Source: Sphingobacteruim zhuxiongii (GTDB lineage: Bacteria > Bacteroidota > Bacteroidia > Sphingobacteriales > Sphingobacteriaceae). Taken from it: a stretch of 64,000 bases of DNA. Both the position numbers and the translations under genes were made by a program. Below, one piece after another: positions 55,840-64,000 of this stretch. The notes beneath the pieces are model-generated. The model was not told the origin of the DNA and did no database searches. It saw nothing but the letters and a program-made list of their open reading frames with translations. Position 1 is the stretch's first letter, and every line of letters starts with the position of its first letter. The stretch covers positions 2,976,001 through 3,040,000 of the forward strand of contig NZ_CP045652.1 in the NCBI RefSeq assembly GCF_009557615.1, read 5' to 3'.

Positions 55840-56307
55840 ATGAGAAAAGCAAAACCAAAAAAGAGAATCATTTTACCTGATCCAAAGTTTAATGACGTTC
55901 AGGTAACACGTTTCGTAAATAATATGATGGTAGACGGTAAGAAATCTATCGCTTATTCAATTTTTTACGATGCAGTAGAATTAGTAGAATCAAAAACGCA
56001 AGAAAACGGTTTAGAGACTTGGAAAAAAGCTTTAAACAATGTAATGCCAGCTGTAGAGGTTAAATCTCGTCGTGTTGGTGGTGCAAACTTCCAAGTTCCT
56101 ATGGAGGTTCGTCCTGAGCGTAAGATCGCTTTAGGTATGAAATGGTTAATCTCTTACGCTCGTAAACGTGGTGAAAAAACTATGTTCGAGAAATTAGCAG
56201 GAGAAATTATTTCAGCGTCTAAAGGTGAAGGTGCTGCTGTAAAGAAGAAAGAAGATACGCATAAGATGGCGGAAGCTAACAAAGCGTTCTCACACTTCAG
56301 ATTCTAA
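55840..56307 (+). CDS. rpsG: 30S ribosomal protein S7
   Basis: 155 residues, normal length. [40 protein letters not shown], and [20 protein letters not shown], then [20 protein letters not shown] and the C-terminal [15 protein letters not shown] are the S7 features. A ribosome binding site GGAGG is visible 10 bp upstream. A long hairpin follows before fusA. Confidence 0.98.
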   Translation: MRKAKPKKRIILPDPKFNDVQVTRFVNNMMVDGKKSIAYSIFYDAVELVESKTQENGLETWKKALNNVMPAVEVKSRRVGGANFQVPMEVRPERKIALGMKWLISYARKRGEKTMFEKLAGEIISASKGEGAAVKKKEDTHKMAEANKAFSHFRF

Positions 56308-56334
56308 TTTTGAAGATAAAGAATCAAATATGAT

Positions 56335-56381
56335 TACACCGACTTTAGGTAATAGAGTATACATTATCGAGAGTCGGTGTA
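56335..56381 (+). other. Long hairpin between rpsG and fusA
   Basis: TACACCGACT (56335-56344) and AGTCGGTGTA (56372-56381) pair perfectly, and inside them GGTAAT and ATTATC pair again (one G-U) around a 9-nt loop. No T-run follows. It is in the 128-bp gap of the str operon and could be an RNA processing or r-protein control element. Confidence 0.6.
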
Positions 56382-56435
56382 TTTGTTTAAAAACAAAGCA
56401 ACAAAAAACGCCAACAGGCAAACTGCAAAATTAAT

Positions 56436-58559
56436 ATGGCAAGAGATTTAAGATTAGTTAGAAATATTGGTATCGCTGCACACATCGATGCTGGTAAAAC
56501 TACAACAACTGAGCGTATTCTTTACTACTCAGGTGTTAACCATAAAATAGGTGAAGTTCACGAAGGTGCATCAACAATGGACTGGATGGAACAAGAAGCA
56601 GAGCGTGGTATTACAATTACCTCAGCTGCAACTACTGTATTCTGGAACTACCGTAACAATAAATACCAAGTAAACGTTATTGATACACCGGGACACGTTG
56701 ACTTTACGGTTGAAGTAAACCGTTCGTTACGTGTATTAGACGGATTAGTATTTTTATTTTCTGCAGTTGATGGTGTTGAGCCTCAATCAGAAACTAACTG
56801 GCGTTTAGCTGACGGGTACAAAGTACCTCGTATTGGTTTCGTAAATAAAATGGACCGTTCAGGTGCTGACTTTTTGAAAGTTGTAAAACAAGTAAAACAA
56901 ATGTTAGGATCTGATGCTGTTGCATTACAATTACCTATCGGCGCTGAAGATACGTTCAAAGGCGTAGTTGACTTGATCAACAACCGTGGTATTGTATGGA
57001 ATGAGCACGATAAAGGAATGACTTTTACAGAAGTTCCTATTCCTGATGATATGGCTGAAGAAGTAGCGGAATACCGTGAAAAATTATTAGAAGCTGTAGC
57101 AGGATACGATGAGTCATTAATGGAGAAATTCTTTGACGATCCAGATTCATTAACAGAACGCGAAATCTTAGACGCTTTACGTAAAGCTGTTTTAGATAAC
57201 GCAATCGTTCCTATGGTTTGTGGTTCATCTTTCAAAAACAAAGGTGTTCAAACAATGCTTGACTTAGTAATGGAGTTATTACCTTCACCATTAGATCAAG
57301 AAGCTGTAAAAGGAACAAACCCTAACACTGGCGAAGAGATTTCTCGTAAACCATCGGTTGATGAGCCTTTCGCTGCATTAGGTTTCAAAATTGCAACTGA
57401 CCCATTCGTAGGTCGTTTATGTTTCATCCGTGCGTATTCAGGTAAATTAGATGCTGGTTCTTATGTATTGAACACTCGTTCAGGAAATAAAGAACGTATC
57501 TCTCGTATCTTCCAAATGCACGCGAATAAACAAAACCCTATCCCTCATATCGAGGCTGGTGATATCGGTGCTGTTGTGGGTTTCAAAGACATCAAAACTG
57601 GTGATACTCTTTCTGATGAGAAACACCCAATCGTTCTTGAGTCAATGACTTTCCCTGAGCCAGTAATTGGTTTAGCGATTGAGCCAAAAACTCAAGCTGA
57701 CGTAGATAAATTAGGTATTGCTTTAGGTAAATTATCTGAAGAGGATCCTACATTTGTTGTAAAATCAGATGAAGAAACTGGACAAACAGTTATTTCAGGT
57801 ATGGGTGAGCTTCACTTAGAAATCTTGATCGACCGTTTGAAACGTGAATTCAAAGTAGAGGTTAACCAAGGAGCTCCTCAAGTAGCTTACAAAGAGTCTA
57901 TCAAAGGTACATCAGAACACCGTGAAGTTTACAAAAAACAATCAGGTGGTCGTGGTAAATTTGCGGATATCAAAGTTGTTATCTCTCCTGCTGATGAAGA
58001 TTGGGATGTTGTTAAATCACCTCTTCAATTCATCAATGAAATCGTGGGTGGATCTATTCCAAAAGAATATATCCCTTCAGTTCAAAAAGGATTTGAATCA
58101 TCAATGAACAATGGTGTATTAGCTGGTTACCCACTTTCAGGTATGAAAGTACGTTTGATCGACGGATCTTTCCACGCAGTCGATTCAGATTCACTATCTT
58201 TCGAATTAGCTGGTAAAATGGCATACCGTCAAGCATTACCTAAATGTACTCCAGTATTAATGGAGCCTATCATGAAGGTTGAAGTATTGACTCCAGAAGA
58301 AAACATGGGTGATGTAATGGGTGACTTAAACCGTCGTCGTGGTCAGATGCAAGGTCTTGACTCACGTAACGGAGCACAGGTTATCAAAGCATTAGTACCT
58401 CTTTCTGAGATGTTCGGATATGTAACTCAATTACGTACAATCACTTCAGGTCGTGCAACTTCTACAATGGAATTTGATCACTACGCTGAAGCTCCTCGTA
58501 ACGTATCTGAAGAAGTTATCGCGAAAGCAAAAGGTAAAGTAAAAGGTCTAGAAGACTAA
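56436..58559 (+). CDS. fusA: Elongation factor G
   Basis: 707 residues. G1 [20 protein letters not shown]2/G3 [10 protein letters not shown] and DTPGHVDF, G4 NKMDRSGAD, followed by EF-G domains II-V (for example [18 protein letters not shown] and the C-terminal [20 protein letters not shown]). A standard ribosomal translocase. It lies 128 bp after rpsG and 73 bp before rpsJ. Confidence 0.98.
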   Translation: MARDLRLVRNIGIAAHIDAGKTTTTERILYYSGVNHKIGEVHEGASTMDWMEQEAERGITITSAATTVFWNYRNNKYQVNVIDTPGHVDFTVEVNRSLRVLDGLVFLFSAVDGVEPQSETNWRLADGYKVPRIGFVNKMDRSGADFLKVVKQVKQMLGSDAVALQLPIGAEDTFKGVVDLINNRGIVWNEHDKGMTFTEVPIPDDMAEEVAEYREKLLEAVAGYDESLMEKFFDDPDSLTEREILDALRKAVLDNAIVPMVCGSSFKNKGVQTMLDLVMELLPSPLDQEAVKGTNPNTGEEISRKPSVDEPFAALGFKIATDPFVGRLCFIRAYSGKLDAGSYVLNTRSGNKERISRIFQMHANKQNPIPHIEAGDIGAVVGFKDIKTGDTLSDEKHPIVLESMTFPEPVIGLAIEPKTQADVDKLGIALGKLSEEDPTFVVKSDEETGQTVISGMGELHLEILIDRLKREFKVEVNQGAPQVAYKESIKGTSEHREVYKKQSGGRGKFADIKVVISPADEDWDVVKSPLQFINEIVGGSIPKEYIPSVQKGFESSMNNGVLAGYPLSGMKVRLIDGSFHAVDSDSLSFELAGKMAYRQALPKCTPVLMEPIMKVEVLTPEENMGDVMGDLNRRRGQMQGLDSRNGAQVIKALVPLSEMFGYVTQLRTITSGRATSTMEFDHYAEAPRNVSEEVIAKAKGKVKGLED

Positions 58560-58632
58560 TAATAGCATACAAAACAACCGATCCCTGATTATAAATAGCT
58601 CTAATCAGGGGTCATTTAAAAACAAATATATA

Positions 58633-58938
58633 ATGAGCCAAAGAATCAGAATCAAATTGAAATCTTACGATTACAACTTGGTTGACAAGTCAGCTGAGAA
58701 AATCGTGAAAACAGTAAAACCTACAGGTGCAGTTGTTAGTGGTCCTATTCCATTGCCTACTGAGAAAAAAATCTATACAGTTTTACGTTCTCCACACGTT
58801 AACAAAAAAGCACGTGAGCAATTCCAATTGTGTTCTTACAAGAGATTGTTAGACATCTACTCATCAAACTCTAAAACTGTTGATGCGTTAATGAAATTAG
58901 AATTACCTTCAGGTGTTGAAGTAGAAATCAAAGTGTGA
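58633..58938 (+). CDS. rpsJ: 30S ribosomal protein S10
   Basis: 101 residues. [60 protein letters not shown] and the C-terminal [10 protein letters not shown] are S10 features. A strong terminator follows at once, so the rest of the S10-type operon (rplC onward) does not continue here. Confidence 0.98.
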   Translation: MSQRIRIKLKSYDYNLVDKSAEKIVKTVKPTGAVVSGPIPLPTEKKIYTVLRSPHVNKKAREQFQLCSYKRLLDIYSSNSKTVDALMKLELPSGVEVEIKV

Positions 58939-58960
58939 TAGATTTGATTTAGAAAAAACA

Positions 58961-58994
58961 AAAGCGCCTTCTTTGAAAAAAGAAGGCGCTTTTT
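58961..58994 (+). terminator. Strong intrinsic terminator after rpsJ
   Basis: AAAGCGCCTTCTTT and AAAGAAGGCGCTTT form a perfect 14-bp stem with a GAAA loop and a following T5 tract. Confidence 0.95.
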
Positions 58995-59082
58995 GCTTTT
59001 ATAAACAATTGGAATAGCAATGGATTAGTTTTTCATGAACTTCAGATGATTTCAATTTAACAACGAATCTTTAAATTTGACC

Positions 59083-59799
59083 ATGGAAAATTTAAAGGAA
59101 AAATATGCACTGATAACTGGAGGTGGTCGCGGATTGGGTAAAGCTACTGCCCTAGCCTTCGCTGCAGAAGGTATACACGTGGCTATTACTGGCAGAAATG
59201 AAGAGTTATTGAAGCAAACAGTAAAAGAAATCGAAGCTATCGGAGTGAAAGCAAGTTATGCCGTTTTCGATATAGCAGACCTTGCTGCAGTTGAAGCGGG
59301 CATCAAGAAACTAAATACTGAATTTGGCAACTTTGATATTTTGGTCAACAATGCTGGCATCGCTGCATTCGGAACAGTCCTAGACATGGATCCGATAGAA
59401 TGGACAAATATTATGAATACAAATGTCCTGGGGACTTATTATGTGACGAAAACCGTGCTTCCACAATTAATTGAAAAGAATGCTGGAGACATTATTAATG
59501 TTTCGTCAACAGCAGGCTTAAATGGAGCTGCAACTACATCAGCCTATAGTGCGAGTAAGTTCGCTGTAATTGGTTTTTCAGATTCGTTAATGCGCGAAGT
59601 TCGGAAATACAATATTCGCGTATGTACTTTAATGCCCAGCACAATTGCTTCCGATATGTCGAAGGAATTAAACTTGACTGATGGAAATCCAGATAAAGTA
59701 CTGCAACCAGAAGATTTTGCAGAACTGATTGTTGCAAACTTGAAATTACCTCGTAGGGCTATGTTGAAATCAGCGTCGCTATGGTCTACTAATCCCTAA
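59083..59799 (+). CDS. Short-chain dehydrogenase/reductase
   Basis: 238 residues from the ATG at 59083; an in-frame TTG six bases upstream would add two residues. NAD(P) motif ALITGGGRGLGKATALAFAAEG, NNAGIAAFG, and the active-site Ser-Tyr-Lys pattern NVSSTAGLNG ... SAYSASKFAVIGF (YxxxK). A classical SDR, often annotated 3-ketoacyl-ACP reductase, but the substrate is not defined by sequence. A convergent terminator follows. Confidence 0.95.
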   Translation: MENLKEKYALITGGGRGLGKATALAFAAEGIHVAITGRNEELLKQTVKEIEAIGVKASYAVFDIADLAAVEAGIKKLNTEFGNFDILVNNAGIAAFGTVLDMDPIEWTNIMNTNVLGTYYVTKTVLPQLIEKNAGDIINVSSTAGLNGAATTSAYSASKFAVIGFSDSLMREVRKYNIRVCTLMPSTIASDMSKELNLTDGNPDKVLQPEDFAELIVANLKLPRRAMLKSASLWSTNP

Positions 59800-59818
59800 G
59801 CAGCGTCCCATTAAAATA

Positions 59819-59845
59819 AAAAAGGCAATCGTAAGATTGCCTTTT
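59819..59845. terminator. Bidirectional terminator between SDR and barrel genes
   Basis: AAAGGCAATC-GTAA-GATTGCCTTTT forms a near-perfect stem flanked by A-run and T-run on both sides; it lies between converging genes. Confidence 0.9.
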
Positions 59846-59865
59846 CACATAAGATATTATTTCGC

Positions 59866-60504
59866 TTAGAATTGGAAACCAACTCCAAATGACAATACAC
59901 GGTTTGAAGATTTCTCGCCATCACCTGGGTTAAGATTAGATAAACCTAAGTTGTAACCAGCATTGATTAAGAAACCGTTGTTGAATTTGTAACCACCTAG
60001 GAAATTAACACCTGCATCAATCAAATTCATGTCTTTATCATCTCCTGAGAATTCCATTTTTCTATCACCTGACGATGCCTCAACACCACCAAATGAACCA
60101 TCCCATTTTTGTTTACCCGAGATATTGAATCCTACATATGGACCAGCTCCTAAGAACACATTACCAGCTCCTGCGGGAATATAATAAACCGCATTTACAG
60201 GAACTTCAATTGACATCACATTTTGAGTCATCGATCCTGAACCATTGTCACCACTTGCTTCATATTTAGCACCTTTACCTTGCAATGAAACTCCTGGTTG
60301 AATTGAGAATTGTGGTGCAACTGGGATATCAGCGAAACCTGTAACATAAAAGGAAACATTGTTCTTTTGGTAATCATCAAGCTCTGTTGAAACATTTGAG
60401 TACTTACCTAAGTTAACACCAGCTTTTAAACCATAGCTAGTTTGAGCTTGCGCTCCTGCTGCTAATAAAACTACAGCTCCGAATGATAGTAATAATTTTT
60501 TCAT
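59866..60504 (-). CDS. Outer-membrane beta-barrel protein (PorT/OmpA-like)
   Basis: 212 residues. Signal peptide about 1-20 (LLAAGAQAQ), then amphipathic strands starting YGLKAGVNLGKYSNV, with a Gly/aromatic alternation, and the C-terminal SNRVLSFGVGFQF ending in Phe, typical of eight-stranded outer-membrane barrels (PF13568 type). Function unknown. Its upstream region is over 300 bp to the tRNA promoter with no other gene. Confidence 0.9.
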   Translation of the reverse strand: MKKLLLSFGAVVLLAAGAQAQTSYGLKAGVNLGKYSNVSTELDDYQKNNVSFYVTGFADIPVAPQFSIQPGVSLQGKGAKYEASGDNGSGSMTQNVMSIEVPVNAVYYIPAGAGNVFLGAGPYVGFNISGKQKWDGSFGGVEASSGDRKMEFSGDDKDMNLIDAGVNFLGGYKFNNGFLINAGYNLGLSNLNPGDGEKSSNRVLSFGVGFQF

Positions 60505-60788
60505 ATGCTTTAAATTTTTCTTTTTTAATGGTCAACATCATATTGACTTCACAATACTTGCAAAGTTTAGACCAAAAAGTAAATTTATTTAACCTTAGCA
60601 CGTAAGGTTCTTTATATCAGCGAATTAGTTTAATAAAAAAATGATGAATACAATTACAAGACACATAAAACAGTTCGACCTAAAAGCAAATACAGTTATA
60701 AATCTATTATAATCAACGTCTTAATGTGTAAAAACGAAATAAGCCAAATAAAAAGCAAAAAAGGTTTTTATTTTTCAAAACTAAATCC

Positions 60789-60796
60789 TATTTTTG
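60789..60796 (+). promoter_or_regulatory. -7 promoter box of tRNA-Cys
   Basis: TATTTTTG, matching TAnnTTTG, 20 bp before the tRNA 5' end. The upstream T-run around 60765-60775 offers only a weak -33 element. Confidence 0.6.
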
Positions 60797-60816
60797 CATG
60801 CCTGTAAAGGTAAAAG

Positions 60817-60887
60817 GGTCGGATGGCCGAGTGGCTAGGCAGAGGTCTGCAAAACCTCCTACAGCGGTTCGAATCCGCTTCCGACCT
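60817..60887 (+). tRNA. tRNA-Cys (anticodon GCA)
   Basis: Cloverleaf by hand: acceptor GGTCGGA with TCCGACC, anticodon stem GAGGT/ACCTC around loop CTGCAAA (anticodon GCA), T arm GCGGTTCGAATCCGC with GTTCGAATC, discriminator T. CCA is not encoded, 71 nt. It is 31 bp before a small basic protein gene. Confidence 0.95.
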
Positions 60888-60918
60888 CGTTTGAACATTA
60901 GAAAAAATATTAACAACA

Positions 60919-61098
60919 ATGGGAGTTACACGTTTAAAAAGAAAAGATAGAAGAAACAAAACTGTTTCACGTGTTGAAGTACAGTTTTTGAAACTTGGAC
61001 GTAATATTGAATTAGGTTCAAAAAACAAGATGTCTGCAAAAGGTCAAATCGCTAAGAATGACGCGATCTTAAACCAATTAGCTACTGAAGCTAAGTAA
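60919..61098 (+). CDS. 59-residue basic protein downstream of tRNA-Cys
   Basis: 59 codons, too short for usual cut-offs, starting GVTRLKRKDRRNKTVSRVEV and ending LNQLATEAK. It is strongly basic at the N-terminus (LKRKDRRNK) with a helical end, reminiscent of ribosome- or nucleic-acid-associated small proteins. Codon use is that of an expressed gene. It sits 31 bp after tRNA-Cys and probably shares its transcript; a strong terminator follows. I do not recognise the family. Confidence 0.75.
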   Translation: MGVTRLKRKDRRNKTVSRVEVQFLKLGRNIELGSKNKMSAKGQIAKNDAILNQLATEAK

Positions 61099-61120
61099 GC
61101 ATTTGTTTTAAACAATATTG

Positions 61121-61154
61121 AAAGCCTTTAGTGAATACTAAAGGCTTTTTATTT
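61121..61154. terminator. Bidirectional terminator overlapping the cutC stop codon
   Basis: AAAGCCTTTAGT and ACTAAAGGCTTT form a perfect 12-bp stem with a 4-nt GAAT loop and T5 on the plus strand. The right arm overlaps the cutC stop codon at 61138, so both converging transcripts share it. Confidence 0.9.
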
Positions 61155-61884
61155 TGTCTACCAATTCGCTTACGCGTTCCGCGGAGCTATGAATAACCAT
61201 TTCATCCATCCCTTTTACATCGACTTGATTAAAGGCCATTTTAGAGGCCTCTACGACCTTCGCAGATGAATGTACACTCTTGGCCCCTGTGTGTTCGATT
61301 ATTGCTTTCACGTTACTCTCATCGATCCCAGCGCCAGGCATAATCTCTATTCTACCATTCGCCTGTTCAATTAAGGATTTGATAAGTGCTCTTCCCTCCC
61401 ACGCAGAATTCTTTTGACCTGATGTTAATAGACGATCACAGCCCAATTCTATTATATCTTCTAAGCTTTGTTGAGGATTGGAACATCGGTCGAAGGCCCT
61501 ATGGAATACGACACACATGGGCTTCGCTAAATCTACAAGTTCCTGCATACGTACTTTATCGACATTCCCCGCTTGATCTAATATCCCAATAACCACACCA
61601 TCACAACCTATATCCTTACAATAAAGAATATCTTCTTTAATCTCGGCAAATTCATCCTCGCTATAAAGGAAATCGCCAGATCGTGGTCTAATCAACACGT
61701 GTACAGCAATATCAAGAGCTTCACGGACAAGCTTGATTTGTCCATAAGAAGGCGTAGTCCCACCGTTCTCGAGGTTTTGACATAGCTCCACTCGGCTTGC
61801 TCCTCCTGTTTGGGCTTGCTTGGCAGAATAAACTGAATTCGCGCAAATTTCAAGGAATATTGAATTGATATTTTTTTCCGTCAT
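61138..61884 (-). CDS. cutC: CutC-family protein
   Basis: 248 residues. The fold marker FLEICANSVYSAKQAQTGGA, VELCQNLENGGTTPS, HVLIRPRSGDFLYSE, VVFHRAFDRCSNPQQ, LLTSGQKNSAWEG and IMPGAGIDESN are the CutC TIM-barrel signature. CutC was described in copper homeostasis, but its role is debated. Its stop lies inside the terminator shared with the small basic protein gene. Confidence 0.95.
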   Translation of the reverse strand: MTEKNINSIFLEICANSVYSAKQAQTGGASRVELCQNLENGGTTPSYGQIKLVREALDIAVHVLIRPRSGDFLYSEDEFAEIKEDILYCKDIGCDGVVIGILDQAGNVDKVRMQELVDLAKPMCVVFHRAFDRCSNPQQSLEDIIELGCDRLLTSGQKNSAWEGRALIKSLIEQANGRIEIMPGAGIDESNVKAIIEHTGAKSVHSSAKVVEASKMAFNQVDVKGMDEMVIHSSAERVSELVDKIKSL

Positions 61885-62014
61885 AATTTCAAATATATTT
61901 CTTTTAACCTAATTATATATTATTTTAGTACAAGAATCAGAATATCAGCGATCTACCAAAACATATCAACCTATTAATTGTTAGAACACTTACGAGCATC
62001 AAAATTTAAATGTT

Positions 62015-62422
62015 ATGCCACTTATTTCACAACACAAGGAAGTACAACTCCATCTCTCCAACATGTATGATTCTCTACAAGATAGTGTAGAGAAAATGAA
62101 ACAAGAGCTAAAAACACGTCGTTCACAATATGAACTAGCATGTCATAAGCATATCGAGTCGGGCTTCCAATTTGAACATCTTTGGTTGAATGCTGATCGC
62201 AGTTATCAAAGCAAATTTCAAGAATTTGAAACACATTGTGTTCTTTTGGACATTCTTGGAGATTACCGCGATGAAGAAGGGAACTTCATCCATATTTCTG
62301 AAATCATCTTAACGTTAGAGACCCTTCTGCGCTCCTTTGAGCAGCAAGAAGCATATGAAGTATGTGTCATTATAAAAAAATGGCAAGAACACATTCTTCT
62401 AAAGCAACAAACAATTATTTAA
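62015..62422 (+). CDS. Hypothetical protein, probable alpha-helical
   Basis: 135 residues, mainly helical with coiled-coil character (DSLQDSVEKMKQELKTRRSQ), no signal peptide. I do not recognise a family. It lies 130 bp upstream of the IS110-type left end and divergent from cutC. Might be an orphan chromosomal gene or part of a target region. Confidence 0.6.
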   Translation: MPLISQHKEVQLHLSNMYDSLQDSVEKMKQELKTRRSQYELACHKHIESGFQFEHLWLNADRSYQSKFQEFETHCVLLDILGDYRDEEGNFIHISEIILTLETLLRSFEQQEAYEVCVIIKKWQEHILLKQQTII

Positions 62423-62504
62423 GCTTTTTCTAAACGCTACCTAATCCGATTCACTATTCATTTTCTGAGTGGCTAAGGCATTTTTATTATTTTTTGTAAT
62501 GTGT

Positions 62505-62658
62505 GGTAGACCTAATTCGTCTATCGATTACCTGATAATAAAACGTTCATGATACATCGGGTATCACCAACAGCCATGAAAGTCACGGGCTCATAGTCCC
62601 AATAGGCATTTAGCCAAAACGGTATCTTAGTACCAATAAATATAAGACCTATGGCTGT
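62505..62658 (+). ncRNA. Candidate bridge RNA / structured left-end RNA of the IS110 element
   Basis: Hairpins in order: GGTAGAC/GTCTATC (62505-62525), GATAC/GTATC (62551-62565), GGC/GCC (62605-62615), GGTA/TACC (62621-62634). ACAGCCAT (62570-62577) pairs perfectly with ATGGCTGT (62651-62658), which includes the transposase start codon. An alternative stem TTCATG/CATGAA is possible. IS110-group elements carry their bridge RNA in this left-end position. Confidence 0.55.
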
Positions 62659-63877
62659 CAGCGGATTACCCTTTATTCTTGACCGTGGTTGTGGACTGGA
62701 TGTCCACAAAGACACAGTAGTTGCTACCATTAAAGGTAGTGATTTTGATACAGAGACAAAAACCTTCTTAACTTTTACGGATGACTTGTACAATTTAGTG
62801 GAATGGCTCCAGGCCCATTCCATTACACAGGTTGCCATGGAGAGCACTGGGGTTTACTGGCGACCGGTTTACGCGGTTCTGGAAGACTATTTTCACATCC
62901 TACTGGTCAATGCCCGGCATATCAAAAATGTTCCGGGACAGAAGACCGACAAGAAGGATAGCGAATGGATCACTAAACTGCTTCTTTCCGGTTTACTGAA
63001 GGGGAGCTTCATCCCACCACAACATATCCGGGAGCTCAGGGAACTTTTCCGACATAGACGTAAGCTTATCGCTATGCGGACCGCAGAAAAGAACCGGTTA
63101 CAGAACATCCTTGAATCCGCCAACATCAAACTGAGGAGCGTAGTCAGCGACGTATTTGGGGTAAGCGCCATGGAAATGGTCCGGGCCATGGCCAAAGGTC
63201 AACTCGATCCTTTGCTATTGGCAAGCATGGCCAAGGGTTCGCTGGTCAAGAAACACGCAGAGCTACTTAAGGCGCTTACTGGCAAGATTACGGATCATCA
63301 CCGCTTCATGTTGAACCTAATACTGCAATCCATCGATCATATCAATCTACAAATAGCACAATCAGAGGCTCAGATGGAACAGTACGCAAGGATCATGCAC
63401 AAGGAGCTGGAACTACTGGAATCTATCCCTGGAGTATCTTCCAGGGTGGCACTGGGAATCGTTTCAGAAATCGGTACGGACATGGCTCAATTTGCAACAC
63501 ATCAGAACCTTTCTTCATGGGCTGGGGTTTGCCCAGGCAACAATGAGAGTGCAGGAAAGAAGTACTCCTCGAAAATAACACGTGGAAACAAGTATCTCAA
63601 GACGACGCTCGTGGAGGCAGCATGGGTGGCCTCTAGATCCAAGGCAAATCCATTACTTGCGGTCAAGCATCATCAAATCGCTGCACGAAGAGGTCAGAAG
63701 AAGGCTACAATAGCCATCGCACATAAGATCTTGATTGCAGCATACCATGTCCTGAGGGACAATGAAGCCTATCAATTGCATCCACAGGATAAGAAAATAC
63801 TTGAAAATAGACGACTTAAAAGAATTGACAGATTACAGAAACAATTGAGTACCCTTAAAGACACGTCTTACAAATAA
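62651..63877 (+). CDS. IS110-family transposase (recombinase)
   Basis: 408 residues. N-terminal RuvC-like DEDD domain with D17 (GCGLDVHKDT), E64 (VAMESTGVYW), D100 and D103 (QKTDKKDSEW). C-terminal Tnp domain (about 235-340) with IPGVSSRVALGIVSEIG and WAGVCPGNNESAGKKYSS, Ser300 being the likely nucleophile. Complete and open, so possibly active. In IS110 group elements a bridge RNA directs target and donor recognition. Confidence 0.95.
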   Translation: MAVSGLPFILDRGCGLDVHKDTVVATIKGSDFDTETKTFLTFTDDLYNLVEWLQAHSITQVAMESTGVYWRPVYAVLEDYFHILLVNARHIKNVPGQKTDKKDSEWITKLLLSGLLKGSFIPPQHIRELRELFRHRRKLIAMRTAEKNRLQNILESANIKLRSVVSDVFGVSAMEMVRAMAKGQLDPLLLASMAKGSLVKKHAELLKALTGKITDHHRFMLNLILQSIDHINLQIAQSEAQMEQYARIMHKELELLESIPGVSSRVALGIVSEIGTDMAQFATHQNLSSWAGVCPGNNESAGKKYSSKITRGNKYLKTTLVEAAWVASRSKANPLLAVKHHQIAARRGQKKATIAIAHKILIAAYHVLRDNEAYQLHPQDKKILENRRLKRIDRLQKQLSTLKDTSYK

Positions 63878-64000
63878 AAGATCGACCTTTTTTTGGTGGT
63901 TAGACTCCCCGGAAATAAAACTGATATCAGACGTTAAGAACCAACAGTTGATGCCTTTAGAGCTCGTAGAAAAAATTATACTCTTGTTTTTATTAATCAA
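63878..64000. other. Right end of the IS110 element and flank to the window edge
   Basis: No coding frame. It contains T7, the GTGGTTAGAC repeat at 63896-63905 and AT-rich sequence after. Beyond about 63910 this is probably the chromosomal flank. Confidence 0.5.

Larger units (their letters stand above)
62501..63908 (+). mobile_element. IS110-family insertion sequence (ends approximate)
   Basis: One transposase gene with a roughly 150-200-bp structured non-coding left end and a short right end. The shared sequence GTGGT(T)AGAC occurs at the left (62503-62511) and right (63896-63905) sides, both behind a T-run, and is a candidate for the element's core or end sequence. IS110 elements usually lack terminal inverted repeats. 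Exact ends need comparison with other copies. Confidence 0.7.

Noticed and set aside
1..64000. CRISPR array, prophage, toxin-antitoxin or defence island
   Set aside because: No regular spaced direct repeats, no cas, phage structural or restriction genes were found on either strand.

Overview
The window looks like chromosome from a member of the Bacteroidota, most likely the family Sphingobacteriaceae (Sphingobacterium-like). The signs are two SusC/SusD-type nutrient systems, a FecR anti-sigma/ECF sigma pair, TAnnTTTG-type -7 promoter boxes in front of several genes, a TamB plus lipoprotein-TamA pair, short SusD-type lipoprotein signals and AT-rich intergenic DNA. No plasmid or prophage backbone is visible. 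Most of the window is ordinary core and PUL-type chromosome; the only clear mobile element is an IS110-family insertion sequence at the right edge.

Layout. 1-7.2 kb: end of a catabolic operon (SusD, secreted FAD oxidoreductase, DUF4886 SGNH-like protein, secreted beta-propeller). 7.4-9.1 kb: a convergent formylglycine sulfatase broken by a +1 frameshift. 9.2-13.5 kb: WG-repeat protein, TPR-containing sensor kinase and NarL-type regulator. 13.6-16.0 kb: CsbD stress protein and large catalase. 16.2-20.1 kb: the ybbA/ybbP/tesA-like ABC exporter and esterase cluster. 20.2-26.0 kb: small lipoprotein, SulP transporter, pstSCAB phosphate transporter and a probable structured non-coding RNA. 26.3-35.3 kb: TlpA-like thioredoxin, FecR-SusC-SusD-SusE-like system, and an ECF sigma gene preceded by an 11-bp-period repeat. 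A minus-strand terminator and promoter-like box in front of susC suggest an antisense RNA.

35.3-39.4 kb is a sulfide/persulfide handling locus: Crp/Fnr regulator, metallo-beta-lactamase/double-rhodanese protein, a YeeE/YedE transporter split over two genes, and a TSUP exporter. GTAAC-N4-GTAAC/GTTAC repeats lie in front of each transcription unit. 39.5-52.3 kb holds DUF4342, Dabb, TamB/TamL, malate dehydrogenase, a retropepsin-like protease, an MFS transporter, a small transaldolase and a Fur-family regulator. 52.9-59 kb holds RNase R and the str operon (rpsL-rpsG-fusA-rpsJ), cut off by a terminator after rpsJ. 59-62.4 kb holds a short-chain dehydrogenase, an outer-membrane barrel, tRNA-Cys followed by an unannotated-size 59-residue basic protein, CutC and an orphan gene. 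62.5 kb to the end is the IS110-type element; its 5' non-coding end folds into hairpins and is a candidate bridge RNA.

The best leads for something undescribed are the non-coding elements: the minus-strand RNA near 26 kb, the susC antisense RNA, the 11-bp repeat array before the sigma gene, the shared operators of the sulfur locus, and the IS110 left-end RNA. All assignments come from reading the sequence; no database search was run.
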